This document shows positions 20,916 to 31,900 of a stretch of 64,000 nt of DNA, in pieces. The notes below the pieces were generated by a model. That model had not been told where the DNA came from. It ran no database searches and saw only the letters and a program-made list of their open reading frames with translations. The position numbers and the translations under genes were made by a program. Origin of the DNA: Leishmania infantum JPCM5 (taxonomy: Eukaryota; Euglenozoa; Kinetoplastea; Trypanosomatida; Trypanosomatidae); assembly GCF_000002875.2 (NCBI RefSeq), contig NC_009389.2:348001-412000 (forward strand), read 5' to 3'. Within the stretch, counting starts at the first letter, position 1. Each line of letters starts with the position of its first letter.

Positions 20916-22361
20916 CTACTTGGCGTAGTGATGGTGAATGATGGCCACGGCTGGGCTGCCGCACATCACCGGCTGCCTACCCCACCATCCGCACTGCCAT
21001 AGAGGACACATCCACCTCGAGGGGGTGACTCTGGGAGCCGTCGCGGCAGCTGCGGACGGATCACACAGGCGGCACTGTGGCAACCCGCATGGCGGCCGCA
21101 CTCTCCCACCGTTCTCTGTCGCATTGCGCAGCAGGTGCGATATCACCTCATCCACAGTGCGCAAATCCTGATCAAGGTGAAGGTCTGGCGACGCAGCTCC
21201 GGCGGTGGCTGGCACTGATGGTGGCGGTGGTGTTGTCGCCGACGCCGCCGCAGCCGCATTCTCACATGTGGCCGCAGGAGGCAGAGTTTGACGGGCACAC
21301 GCCTCCTCCATTGTGGGAGCGTTGGCCGTGTGCCCCTCCGTAGCGGCCAGTGGCTGCTGCTGTGGTGATGGCAACGGCGGCGGCACGGACGCTTCTGCCT
21401 TGCACGTTGGTGCCTGCTTGTCAATGCCGCAGAGGAAGCAGAAACGACCCACTGAGGCAGCGCCTCGAGCTTGAGTTCTGTGTTCCGCACCGGGGGCCAC
21501 GTGTGGCCCCATCGGACACATCGCAGGCATGTCCTGCACAGCCTCCAACCCACTCGGAGTGGCGACCGCAACACGTTGGCCACATGTTGGGCAGTGCAGG
21601 AAGCCGCAGAGCCGATCCATGACATGGCTTTCCACGGTGCACGGTGATGAGGGAGCAGCAACAGCAGCTGCTGACGGAGATGGTTGTGGGTTGCCGGCAC
21701 CGCTTGCTAGTGGCGCTGCACTGCGCAGCTCAGCGGCTGCAGCAGGCTGTGACTCCTGCAGCGGCGGTTGTGGCACCGGTGACATGCCTACCGGCAGCGA
21801 ATCAACGCAGCTGCCCACCCCGAGAGGCGCGGTGGCAGCAGAGATAGGATCGTCGGCGGCCGTGAACGGCGCTACCCCTGCCAAGGCGGGCTGAGGATTG
21901 ATGACCGGGATGAACGGTAAAGTTGCTGCTGCATCGTGCGACGTAGACGACACGTAGCCCGCATAAAAGTCGCCGACAGCGCTGTCGAACGCCAGTGGCG
22001 GCACCAAGACGTGTAGGCGCGTGTCGTCCATCTCGCCAGAGGGGCAAGGCAGCGAAGAATCCGGCAGCGGCGCATAGGCTTTCTGCCACGACGGCACGAT
22101 GCGCTCACGACCAGTGCCAACGACTCGTCCACGGCCGCATTTTCGCGGCGGTGCGGTACGTGGGCCGGAGAGCCGGCGCCGCGGTGGCGGCGGGTGCGGG
22201 CGAGGGTGCGCCGTAGGCAAGACAAGTGGGCACAGACGCGGTGGCGTACAGTCGCACCGTCGCTCACGAGTGCGGTAGACAACGGTGCCATCGACGTTCA
22301 CCTCCTTTGCGAGATCGCCGTGGACGCCGTGGCGGCAGTACCACGGAACCGTCGAGGCCAT
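20916..22361 (-). CDS. Cys-rich hypothetical protein
   Basis: A 481-residue protein from ATG 22361 (MASTVPWYCRHGVHGDLAKE). It has scattered paired cysteines: CDC near residue 39, HCPTCGQ near 260, FCFLCGIDKQAPTC near 306, CGLPQCRLC near 430 and CPLWQC near 455. These are separated by Ala/Pro/Ser/Gln-rich linkers. The CxxC pairs suggest metal (probably zinc) binding, but the spacing matches no family I know. The frame continues upstream to 22565 without an ATG that gives a sensible N-terminus. Its neighbour upstream is the SET-domain gene, 349 bp away. Confidence 0.7.
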   Translation of the reverse strand: MASTVPWYCRHGVHGDLAKEVNVDGTVVYRTRERRCDCTPPRLCPLVLPTAHPRPHPPPPRRRLSGPRTAPPRKCGRGRVVGTGRERIVPSWQKAYAPLPDSSLPCPSGEMDDTRLHVLVPPLAFDSAVGDFYAGYVSSTSHDAAATLPFIPVINPQPALAGVAPFTAADDPISAATAPLGVGSCVDSLPVGMSPVPQPPLQESQPAAAAELRSAAPLASGAGNPQPSPSAAAVAAPSSPCTVESHVMDRLCGFLHCPTCGQRVAVATPSGLEAVQDMPAMCPMGPHVAPGAEHRTQARGAASVGRFCFLCGIDKQAPTCKAEASVPPPLPSPQQQPLAATEGHTANAPTMEEACARQTLPPAATCENAAAAASATTPPPPSVPATAGAASPDLHLDQDLRTVDEVISHLLRNATENGGRVRPPCGLPQCRLCDPSAAAATAPRVTPSRWMCPLWQCGWWGRQPVMCGSPAVAIIHHHYAK

Positions 22362-22710
22362 TTTTGGAGGGAGGGCAGAAGGCAGAGTGAGGTGGGGTGG
22401 GCGAAGGGGCTGACGTGAAGGCGGAGAAAGACCGAGAGGACGAAGTGAAGAGGAGAGGGCAACTCGCGGCCAGAGCACGCATACAAATGCCCGCGACATG
22501 GGCAGGCGCTCCCATGAGAGCCTGCGCAGGGTGGGGCGAGTGAGGAGTTGGAGGGGACACGACACGATGAGACCGACCCACCACGTACTACACGACGCCG
22601 CGTGCGCCCGCCACGATTGCGTCGGGTATCACAAAGCAGATGCGCGGAAAGGGGTGGGGTGGAGTGGGTGGCTGGGTGGGGACTGCTCGTAGCGGCGGGC
22701 ACATACACGG
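22362..22710. other. Short intergenic region
   Basis: A stretch of 349 bp with no gene. The plus strand at 22365-22455 is A/G-rich, a plausible pyrimidine tract for splicing of the Cys-rich gene. Confidence 0.6.
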
Positions 22711-25700
22711 TCAGACGCGACTGCCGGGGCGCGCGCGAAGAACATCGTCTGCAGCACCGAACGCCGCCGCCGCGGCAGCGCGCGGCCTTTGCGACATGCA
22801 ATAGAGGGGCCACAGAAGACCGTTGCAGAGCGCTGGCACGGCTGCCGCCCGCCCCGGCGACGTCCGCACCAGGGACGTGGCGTGGTGCAGATCATCGAGG
22901 TTCACGAGGATGAGACGGTGCGCCGCGCTCTCGCCACCGCGACCGGCGCTTTGGTTGGCGGCGGGCCCACCCCCACCGCCCGGCGATGCCCGAGCCGTCG
23001 ATCCTTGCGAATCGCCCGTGATCCGCCGCGGCGCGCCCGTGTCGCTCGCCTCGCCGCCGGTGTCTCGGGTGCGGTGCACGGCGCTGTAGTCGATGTCCAT
23101 GAGCAGCAGTCCCACGGAATCGGTCGTTGCCACGACGCACGTTCGCAGCGCCTCCTCGTAGCGGGAGAGGGCGTGCGGTGTGAGGCAGGATGACGTCCCG
23201 GCGAAGGGTGCGGGTGCCAAGGCGCTGATGTCCGTTAGCCGAAACACCGCCCAATGCGCCGCCCAGTTGTGGGTGAGCGCTGCCGCTCGCTGTCGCTTCG
23301 AGTTCGCCGACGGCGGGCGACCGACTCGGCGCCGCCCCTTCTGCGGGCCCAGCCGCGCGTTACTCGGGGCGTGTGGGGACACGTAGTCGGCTAGGTGCTG
23401 CTCCCTCAAGAGGGTGCCCAGCTGCCGACTCGTGAGCGGGACGCGCTCCAGCGGCCGCAGGAGGACCCTCTCGACACTCGACCGCAGCGTCTGCACGACG
23501 ACGAAGAGGTCATCCTCCGGCGGCGGCACGTACACATCGACGATGTCGTGGCCGCCGGCGCAGTCGACAGAGGAGGACGGGATGCCAAGGCGCACGGGCC
23601 GCCGACGCCAGACGACATCGCCTACACCGACTGCAAAACGGTAATCGCCGTTGTAGCGCTGGAACCGATAGCCTGTCGCCGGTGACGCTGCAAGGCGGCG
23701 GTTGAGCAGCACGGCATCGGCGTAGGGTACCACGTGGCCTTCGGCCACGGCCTGTCGCTCCAGCTTAGCGTCGTAGTCCTCGCCGTAGGTCCACGCGAGC
23801 AGCGACGTGCCGGGCGGGATGTCGGTGGTAGCCAGGAAGAAGGGGACCGTCACGAAGAAACTGCGTTCTTCGAGAAAAAGACACGGCGCGCGGCGGCGCG
23901 GCGGCCGTCGCTTGGGCTTCGCGTACAGGGCGGCGAGACGGTCGTCCACCGCAGCGGCAGGCACGGCAGCAGCGCCACTGGCCACCGCGACGGGGGGAGG
24001 CGGCCCCTTCTTAGCCCTCTGCACGCGACGTCGATGGTAGGGCCGCTTCGCTGTTGCGGCACGCACCACCTGCACCCGCTCCTCGGCCGTCAGGGACGGC
24101 GATGCATCCACGCCAGCGGACTTTGTGATAACCCTCTCACCCGCGCTCTTCAGCTCCTCCGGGCCACCAGCAGGGGCCGCCACCGTCCCCTGTGCGCTGG
24201 CGAATTCGCTGGGCACAGACAGTATCACCGAGCACAGCTCCACGTTGCCAAACCGGGACGCGTTGTAGCGGTGATTGATGTAGCGGGTGAGGCCCTGGCC
24301 GAAGCACACGCCGTGGCGCCCGAGCCCCAGCGCGTAGGTGTCGTCCGTGACGAAGGATAGATCGTCCTCCTCCTCCTCCCCCCCTGGATGCGTCTGTGCC
24401 TCATGCTGGGCGGTGGTCTTGGTGTGGGCCACTGCGTTGTCACCGCGCAACGCACGCTCGCTAACGAGCCGCTCCACCTTGCGCGTCGCCACGGCGGGGC
24501 CGCAGTACAACAGGCACGTGCCGTAGGGCAGCCAGGCGGAGGCGACAACGCCCTTCTGATTATCTCCCAGCTCCGGCGCCGGGGCGAGGGAGACCAGCGT
24601 GAAAGGAAAGGCGGCCTCCGCGACGTGGCTCGCATGCCGCCGCCCCACGCCGTGGTAGTAGGCCAGGTGGGCCGGCCACTCGGGGAAGCGCTTGACACCC
24701 GTGTACACGTTACCGATCAGGTCCTCTTGGCCGGCGGTGGCCTCCTTCATGCCACCGCCGCCCTCGGCGGCAGTGCACGGGGCCGTGACACCATCAGGAC
24801 ACCCGCACTTTTTGTTTAACTCGCTATAGCAGCGCCGGTACCACGAGACCTCGTCAAGGCAGCGGTAGTACGACTCCAGCGATACGTAGATCTCCTCGCC
24901 CTCCTCCAACCGCGTGGTACACACCACTGCCATCAACGACGCCCGGGGGTACGGGTTTGGTGGCACTGATGTACTAGACGTGCGATGCGTGTGTGGCTTT
25001 CCCTCTTCACCTTCGCCTTCCTTCGGCTTCACGGCCGCCGTGTCGGTGGCCATCCTTCCGGCGCTGCCATCGTTACTATCAGAGGCTGCCCTGCCCGGCA
25101 GACCGTAGTGAAGGGCAATGCAGCGCGCGTTGGGGCGCAGGTACGGCTCCGTCACGCGCGGCAGCTTGCGGAACTGCGGGTATAGCGGAGGCTGTGCTGG
25201 TGTGCCAGGCACCGCCGTTGCGGCCGCGGCTGCCGCGTCCTCCCCGGCAGCGCCGGTGTCGTGTGCGTACGTCTTCCACGCCGCATCGAGTCGGTGCTGC
25301 TCGACGGCATACAGCACCTCGGCCCGGTCAATCAGCTCGCTGAACACGGCATCGCCCTCCACCGCCAGCACGGAGTGCCGCAGAAATGCCCGCTGAACTT
25401 TCACGGGCTCGCCAAAGCCGTGGTGCGAGTGGCGGCGGTGCATGGGCTGGAAGGTGTAGCCGGTTGCCGTCGCTGACGCCGATGATGACGAGGGTGGGGA
25501 GAAAGGGGTAGCGTAGGAGGCGCTTGCGGCGAGGTGCGAGCTCGATGGAGGCGCCTTGCGAACTCCAATCATGCAGATACCCCTCCCGCGTCGCTGCGCC
25601 TGCTCCACCTCAGCGTCGGAGAGGCCAAGGTAAGCCTTGATGAAGGCGCCGTAGCGTTGCGTGTGGAAAGTCACGCGCGTCTGACGCGGACGCGGAAGTG

Positions 25701-26508
25701 CGGCGAAGGGAGGCGGGTGAGGGTGGGGCCAGCACTCCGGCTGCCATGGCCTCTCTGTTGCTGGTGTGGTGCCTGAGCGGCTCGGCGGCTGTTGAGCCTC
25801 TCTTCTGAACCCTTCCACTGGCTGCTCTGATACCACCGGCGACTCGCTCGAGTCGGCGATGCCGTCTTCCTCCTCCAAGTCCTCGGTGCACTCCGGCACG
25901 TACTGCGACTGCTGCGCATGGTGGTCATCGGCTCGGCCCACCCGCACCTCGCCAGGCACATCTACGTCGTTGTCGCGGCTAGCCCCTTCGTCTTCCTGGT
26001 CGCTGGGAGAGGCAACATCGTCGCCGTCGCCGCGGGAGCCGGCGGCCGTCGCAGACGCGTTGGCGGACGAGGGCGTCACACCACCACGACCACTGCGGCC
26101 ATTAGGCGACGCAGCGTCGGCCTGCGACGTGTAGAGGGCGAAGAAGTCGTCCCCGAGCTCCTGCGCTTGCCTCGTCTCCCACAGGTCAACGTCCGCGTTG
26201 TCGCGGTGTCGAAGGTGGTCATGGCCGCTGCCCTGCGGCGAAGAGGCGACGGGAAACCTGGAGAGTGACGGCCCTGGAGTGGGCCGACTCTTCCCAAGAT
26301 GGCCTGCCTGCGCCGTCCGTGCGTCTTCCAGCACCGTGCGGAGTTCGTCGCCGTCGTCATCGGCAGGCCCATTAGCGTTCCAGGGCATCTGTGCCAGTTG
26401 ACCAGACACGACGCCACTGCTATGGCGCTGCGACATGCGATGCGGAGACGAGAGGGAAGGAGGGAGGGAGGTAGTGCGCGGGGCGGGGGTGGTGAGGGCG
26501 GCTTGCAT
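22711..26508 (-). CDS. SET-domain protein, putative protein lysine methyltransferase
   Basis: A 1265-residue protein with SET-domain hallmarks spread over about residues 655-915. These are a beta-strand entry (GVVASAWLPYGTCLLYCG), the cofactor-site RYINHRYN motif near 742-749 (family RFxNHSCxPN), and the C-terminal IPPGTSLLAWTYGEDY near 898-913, which supplies the catalytic-type Tyr. About 140 basic and Ala-rich residues (KRPYHRRRVQRAKKG) sit between the last two motifs, where most SET proteins have 30-40. The usual Cys after NH is replaced by Arg-Tyr. The N-terminal 300 residues are acidic and low-complexity. The likely role is S-adenosylmethionine-dependent methylation of a nuclear or cytosolic protein; the substrate is unknown. 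The start is the ATG at 26508, with another at 26436. Confidence 0.7.
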   Translation of the reverse strand: MQAALTTPAPRTTSLPPSLSSPHRMSQRHSSGVVSGQLAQMPWNANGPADDDGDELRTVLEDARTAQAGHLGKSRPTPGPSLSRFPVASSPQGSGHDHLRHRDNADVDLWETRQAQELGDDFFALYTSQADAASPNGRSGRGGVTPSSANASATAAGSRGDGDDVASPSDQEDEGASRDNDVDVPGEVRVGRADDHHAQQSQYVPECTEDLEEEDGIADSSESPVVSEQPVEGFRREAQQPPSRSGTTPATERPWQPECWPHPHPPPFAALPRPRQTRVTFHTQRYGAFIKAYLGLSDAEVEQAQRRGRGICMIGVRKAPPSSSHLAASASYATPFSPPSSSSASATATGYTFQPMHRRHSHHGFGEPVKVQRAFLRHSVLAVEGDAVFSELIDRAEVLYAVEQHRLDAAWKTYAHDTGAAGEDAAAAAATAVPGTPAQPPLYPQFRKLPRVTEPYLRPNARCIALHYGLPGRAASDSNDGSAGRMATDTAAVKPKEGEGEEGKPHTHRTSSTSVPPNPYPRASLMAVVCTTRLEEGEEIYVSLESYYRCLDEVSWYRRCYSELNKKCGCPDGVTAPCTAAEGGGGMKEATAGQEDLIGNVYTGVKRFPEWPAHLAYYHGVGRRHASHVAEAAFPFTLVSLAPAPELGDNQKGVVASAWLPYGTCLLYCGPAVATRKVERLVSERALRGDNAVAHTKTTAQHEAQTHPGGEEEEDDLSFVTDDTYALGLGRHGVCFGQGLTRYINHRYNASRFGNVELCSVILSVPSEFASAQGTVAAPAGGPEELKSAGERVITKSAGVDASPSLTAEERVQVVRAATAKRPYHRRRVQRAKKGPPPPVAVASGAAAVPAAAVDDRLAALYAKPKRRPPRRRAPCLFLEERSFFVTVPFFLATTDIPPGTSLLAWTYGEDYDAKLERQAVAEGHVVPYADAVLLNRRLAASPATGYRFQRYNGDYRFAVGVGDVVWRRRPVRLGIPSSSVDCAGGHDIVDVYVPPPEDDLFVVVQTLRSSVERVLLRPLERVPLTSRQLGTLLREQHLADYVSPHAPSNARLGPQKGRRRVGRPPSANSKRQRAAALTHNWAAHWAVFRLTDISALAPAPFAGTSSCLTPHALSRYEEALRTCVVATTDSVGLLLMDIDYSAVHRTRDTGGEASDTGAPRRITGDSQGSTARASPGGGGGPAANQSAGRGGESAAHRLILVNLDDLHHATSLVRTSPGRAAAVPALCNGLLWPLYCMSQRPRAAAAAAFGAADDVLRARPGSRV

Positions 26509-27110
26509 CTATGAACGTGAAAGAATGTCTGAGGGTGCGCGCGCTTGTGTGCCATGCAGGATAGGACCACTGAGGAAGGCGTGGCGCACTGTCACAGGCG
26601 ATGCTACCGCGTGAATCGCAGGCCTCGACGGAGGATATCCCCGCGGGCGTTTGGGTATGGCGGTGTGGCTGCGTATGCGCGTAGAAGAATAGAGAAGAGC
26701 AGGAGAGCGGTGGTCGATGAGATGATGGGGCGGGAAGGGAAGGGCGAGAGCACAACGGAGGCCACCGGTGCGTGCACCCCTTCCCCTCCTCGTAAACACG
26801 CACGCACGTACGCACACCTGCGCACCGGCCGAGTCTCCGCATCCCTTACACGGGATGCAAGAAGTGAGAATGTCTATATAAGGCGAAGGGGAACAAATCC
26901 AATCAGCCACCACTACGAAGTCCACGGCGTGCACAGAGAGAGCGCCACCTCCCCCAACCCCCACACACGCGCGCGTGCCCAGGCAACGACTCGACAGCAA
27001 CACAGCCCTACTGCGACTTTGGCAGTCGAGTAACGGAACGGCAGGTAAGACAGAGCGATCGATGGCTGCGTGTGCGATCCAGGGAGGAGCTTCACCATGG
27101 CATCCTTTTC
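26509..27110. other. Intergenic region
   Basis: A stretch of 602 bp with no gene. A/G-rich plus-strand segments (26690-26760) are pyrimidine-rich on the transcript. Confidence 0.6.
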
Positions 27111-27968
27111 CTACTCGTCGTCGAGGAACATCGACGTTTGCCGCGCCGACGCCGCCGACGGAGACGGGCTGGCTTGTGAGCCGCTACCGCCTGCCTCCTT
27201 GCTGACAGCCAAGTTGCTGAAGCCGCGGCCTGCACGGTTGCGGCGGTCGAGGCTCAGACTCGCTCCGTCCTGCTGCAGCAGCTCCACTTCGCGCTTGATG
27301 CGGTAGCGCTTGATGTCTGATTTGCTGTACTTGTCCGGGTCCATGCCGTGCTTCTCGAACTCGACCAAAAGGTACTCGCGCAGGTAATCCTCCAGGCTCT
27401 CCTCAGCGGTGGGGGCCCGAACATGGTAGCTCAGCTTGCGCAGGCATTCCGCCATGGCCTTGCAGCGCTCGGCCACAGACACGGCCGAGGAGGGCGTTGC
27501 CGCCTCTTGCTGATCCTTCAGCGCAGTCCTGTCCACCTCTTCCACACGCGCGCTCTTCTTCTTTGGCTCCTCTGCGTCGTCATCATCGTCGTCGTCATCG
27601 TCGTCCGAGTCGAAGTCTTCATCGTCGGAGTCGGATGCTGCATCCTCCTCCTCGTCTTCTCCCGAATCGCCCTCGTCAGAGTCGTCTTCGTCTGATGCGT
27701 TGCTGCCATCGTCATCCTCTTCACTGGCGTCGCCGTTCGCCGTCACCGCTGTGGCAGCCTTCTCCTTCTCGATCATGAGCTTCATCACGGTGTCACCGAT
27801 AAACGTCGAGCGACTTGCCACGTACGCCTCCGGGTACGTGTCACCGTACTTGGCGAGCAGAAGCTTCTGCACCACCGCCGCTGGCAGCGTCTTGTTGACT
27901 GGCAGACGACTCACCATGACGCGAAGCAGCTCCGTGAGCTTCTCATCTAGCGCGGCGTCCGAGGACAT
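27111..27968 (-). CDS. Acidic nuclear protein, HIRIP3/CHZ-like histone chaperone candidate
   Basis: A 285-residue protein from ATG 27968. Residues 1-70 form a helical domain (LTELLRVMVSRLPVNKTLPAAVVQKLL) resembling the DEK-C-like N-terminal domain of HIRIP3-type proteins. Residues 80-140 are an Asp/Glu/Ser tract with ten consecutive Asp. A second helical region follows (LRKLSYHVR, then YSKSDIKRYRIKREVELLQQDG), and the tail is Ser/Ala-rich. The combination of a DEK-C-like head, acidic belt and basic C-terminal helices is what H2A-H2B chaperones of the HIRIP3/Chz1 group show. The match is by architecture rather than detailed sequence, so the function is tentative. The frame extends nine codons upstream without an ATG. 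Confidence 0.6.
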   Translation of the reverse strand: MSSDAALDEKLTELLRVMVSRLPVNKTLPAAVVQKLLLAKYGDTYPEAYVASRSTFIGDTVMKLMIEKEKAATAVTANGDASEEDDDGSNASDEDDSDEGDSGEDEEEDAASDSDDEDFDSDDDDDDDDDDAEEPKKKSARVEEVDRTALKDQQEAATPSSAVSVAERCKAMAECLRKLSYHVRAPTAEESLEDYLREYLLVEFEKHGMDPDKYSKSDIKRYRIKREVELLQQDGASLSLDRRNRAGRGFSNLAVSKEAGGSGSQASPSPSAASARQTSMFLDDE

Positions 27969-28924
27969 CGGCCTTTCGCTCTCACACACACGCACACAGA
28001 GGGGGAAGGGAAGCGAAATATCGAGAGCACGCCCGACTCACAGGCGAAGGGGAGGCAAAGGACAAGACACGGCGTCGCCCCGATACGCTCCTGTACAGCA
28101 GCAGCTGGGCAGATGGCCAGGTGGGCGGTGGCGGAGGAGAAGGACCGATTCGAACCGCTTGTGTGTGTGCGACTCGTCGTGTATCTGCCGCTCTCTTACT
28201 CTGTGAAAACGGAATGGCTGCCTGTGCGCGTGCGTGTGGGTGAGGGTGGGCTGGCGCATGTGCCAACGCGGAGCAGGAAGGGTAACGTGGGAAGGGGCAA
28301 ATGACGTACAGTATGGTGCTGAGAGCGAAGGACAGGCACACACACAGAGGGAGACGTCCTCGTCATGTGAGGAGCGCACGTGAGAGCAGGGCGAGCGGTC
28401 GCCACGCTTCGGATGGAGGCGCAGATGTTGTGGCGTGTGTGTGTGTGTGTGTGTGTAGGCAGCACCAGCACTTCGGAAGACAGAAGCAGAGGCAGGAAAG
28501 CGGAAGAGCCGCGAGGCGGAGAGAAGAAGCGGCGGCGGGCGCGCCGGCTCACACGCCGCCTGCTCTCCGGCCGTGCCCTCTCTCTGCAGAAGAGGAGGAG
28601 AAGGTGGGGGCGGCTGCGGCTGCGACTGTAGCACTGCAATCCAGCTGCATGTCGGGCCCGCGCCGCCGTGGGCGACGTTGCCTCCATCGGCAAGCATCGT
28701 CAAGAGGCCTGTTCGAGCAACACAAAAGAGCAACGAAGACGCAGTACGCTGAGAAGCGCACACGCACGCGCAGGAGAGCGAAGGAAAGTGGAGCCGACAC
28801 GCTGCTGCGCCCCCCCTCCGCCCCAGCGGTCACAAGACTAAGCACGCCGACACCACAGCGGCCCACACTTGTGCGCGGAGCTGGGTGCGCCTCACAACGC
28901 CTTCTTCGTAGAGCACAGCGTGTT
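27969..28924. other. Intergenic region
   Basis: No gene is seen. It holds a GT tract at 28435-28456 and A/G-rich stretches around 28490-28610 on the plus strand. Confidence 0.6.
28435..28456. repeat. (GT)11 microsatellite
   Basis: A perfect GT tract between the HIRIP3-like and CLC genes. Confidence 0.9.
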
Positions 28925-31900
28925 CTATTTGAACAGCGACGCCACATCAGCCGGCAGCGGCGGCGTCGCGGGTGCTTGATGTCCATTCGCAAACATGCTA
29001 GCAACGCTGCTGCCTCTTGTGTCGGCTTCGGCGACGCCTCTGCTGCCGTTCCACGCCAGCGCAGCGGCTGCCTCAGAGCCCGGCTCGTGCGCGGTGACAC
29101 GCGGGGGCGACGACGTTGCCGTCCTGTAAGCCGCCGCCGCCGCCATGGGCGCGGTGGGGAACCCGGGACCGCCACTGCCGCGCACCGTCGAAGGCGACGA
29201 GGTGGAACCGAAGAGGGCTGTCAGCGGCGAAGAGATTGGGGCACTCGACGTTGTCGGCGCAGCCGCAGCTTCAGTGGGCTGCAGAAAGCTCCAGTGCTGC
29301 TTCGTTGGCGCCTCGCCACCTGCGGAGGCGAAGACATTCGGCGATGATGACTTCCACGCCGAGGCAGAACCACGGTCGTTGGTGCTCGCGGAGTCGCGGA
29401 ACTCGAGTGGGGCGGCCGCGCTGTTGGCGCGTGCCCCTGCCCGCGTCGGCAGCCCACCGTCCACCTCGTCCCTGCCGCCTTCGCTGTGAGACCGCTGCAC
29501 CTGGTCGCCGAGTATCCCATGCTTCGTGTAGCTCGGCGGCAGCGACGGCGCAGCCGAGTCCGCTGTCGCCAGCCGCGCGCTGAGCTCCTTCATTCTGTGC
29601 CGCAGCGAGTTGACGAGCAGGTCTTTGCGGGTGATCATGCCCGCCACAGTGTCACCGTCGACGACAACCATGTGCCGCAAGCCCATCATGCGGAAGGTCT
29701 GGTACGTCATCTGCAAGTTGAAGAAGGGCGGGATCACCCATGGGCTGCGGTTCACGATAAGGGAGAGGTCGAGGACGGGCGGCAGGCGGTTTTCGCTGAT
29801 TAAGGAGTCGTTCTCGGCCCTCACCTCCGCCCCGCCCGGGATACCGTCGGGCATGTGCGTCCGAACCCACTCGTAGCGGTCCGAGGTTCGAAAGAAAAGG
29901 CGACTCTTCTGCCACGTCCACTGCGTCCAGGAGAGGTGGCGGATGGCCTGCACGCACGGCGCGAGGCGGCCGCCAAAGCCGTCGCTGTCTTTGGCTGTCA
30001 GCGGCACCGCGGTCATCGGCGATGTCGTCGACAGCGACTCGCTGTACTCCTGCAGCTGGGGAAGGGTGAAGTACACCTGAAGATCCTCGCGAGTGACGAG
30101 GCCGACAAACTTGTAGCGCACCTGCGTCGCTGCCGACGCTGTTGTGGATGTGTTCATCGCAGATCGAGGCGCCAGCGCACCAGCCGGGGCGACAGGGGGG
30201 GCGCTGGCTTCACCGGACCCGCGCTTCGTGCCGTCCTGCTGGCGCAGTGCGAATGCGCTGGCTGACCCTCTTCGCGGGGACGTCGCTTTTTCGTCATCGC
30301 CGTCGGCGGCGGCATCGTCGATCGGAACGGCCTCTACAACAGGGAAGGCGTGGTGTGTGCTGTCGCGCAGAGCGGCCAGCACCACCTCCGTACGCTCGCG
30401 CATCCGCAGCGTCACCACCTCAGACGCCATGACGTCGGCCGCCGTCAGCTGCTCGAACTCCGGCTTCACGATGTTTGGTGGCAGGTAGGGGACGCTGTCC
30501 ATGAGCAGCATTTGATGGTACAGGGGCTCGCACAACCAGTCCGCCGTCGTCTTGGACATGACGATCGCCACCATGACAGGCAGCAGGTAGTGCAGCTCCG
30601 CCGACAGCTCGACCATGATGACGCAGATGGCCATCGACATACGCGAGGTGCCGGCGAGGAAGGCGCCGGCGCCGATGAGGGCGAAGACACCGGGGTCCAT
30701 CCACGCATCTGCCGCCGCGTAGCCGCGCGGCACGCCAGGGATCTTCGCGACGCCGATATGGAACATGAGCAGACCGAACAGGCGGCCAAAGACGGCGCCA
30801 AGCACGAGGCTGGGCACGACAAGACCACCCGACACGGACGTGCCGCTGGCCATGCAGGCGGAGGCGAAGTAGATGAGAAAGTACACAATCAGCGTCATCA
30901 CAGGGAACTCCCCGGCCGTCTGCCGCGAGAAGAGATGGCGGATCGTGTTCTTGCCAGAGGCCATGTTGAGCGTCCCGAGCGGCGAGTACGTCCTGGGCTT
31001 GGTGCAGGTGTTGTTGAAGAGGCGCCAGCCGCCCTCTGTGCCCCACTGTTGCACCGTCTCGTTGACAGTGCCGATGTCGTGCAGTTCGGCGCACGGGGAG
31101 ACGAGGGAGAGGACGTACATGCAGCTGGAGAAGACGGCGCCGATCACGACCGGCTCAAGGAAGCGGCGGAACTGGTATGGCCGTAACACGCGGCGCCGCC
31201 ACTTGATAAGGATCAGGTTCGCTTTGGTGAAGAAGGCAGCCAAGGAGCCCATGACGATGCCGAGGAACAGCGAGGGAATGATGGACACCAGGTTCAGCGG
31301 TATGGTGATGTTGACCTCGAACAACACGGCGGCCGCGTTCGAGACCCAGCCCAGCAGCCGCCGGCCCTCGACGATTGAGTTGATAATGGTGCTAAAGGTG
31401 AAGCACAGCATCGTGGCGAGGAAGATCTGTCCGTTGGAGCTCTGGTCCCAAAAACTGCTGACCTCCTCCATGACGAAGAGCAGGCCGCCGATCGGGGCAC
31501 CAAAGGCGACGGACACGCCGCACGCCGCACCGGCCGTTATGAAGTCGCGGCGATCCTTGTTGTTGCGGAAAGCCTGGAACATCGATGTTTGAAATCCAAG
31601 GGTGCGACTGCGGCCCTGCGTCACGCCGGCCCCGGTGATAGCGCCGAGGTGGATGAGGGGCGCCTCCAGCCCCACGGGCAGCCCACCGGCAACGGCGCAG
31701 ATGCACGAGATGGCTTTCGCGATAAAAGTGCGCAGGTTCATGGCTTTGCGGAGGTGGACGCCGTTGAGGTACGCCATCACATCAGGGATGCCACCGCCCG
31801 ACGCGGCGGGCTCGAAGTACACCACGACACCAGCGGCTATCGCCACAAGCACGACGGAACCGATTACCGTGTACAAGAGCCCCTGAAGGTTGCCGATGGA

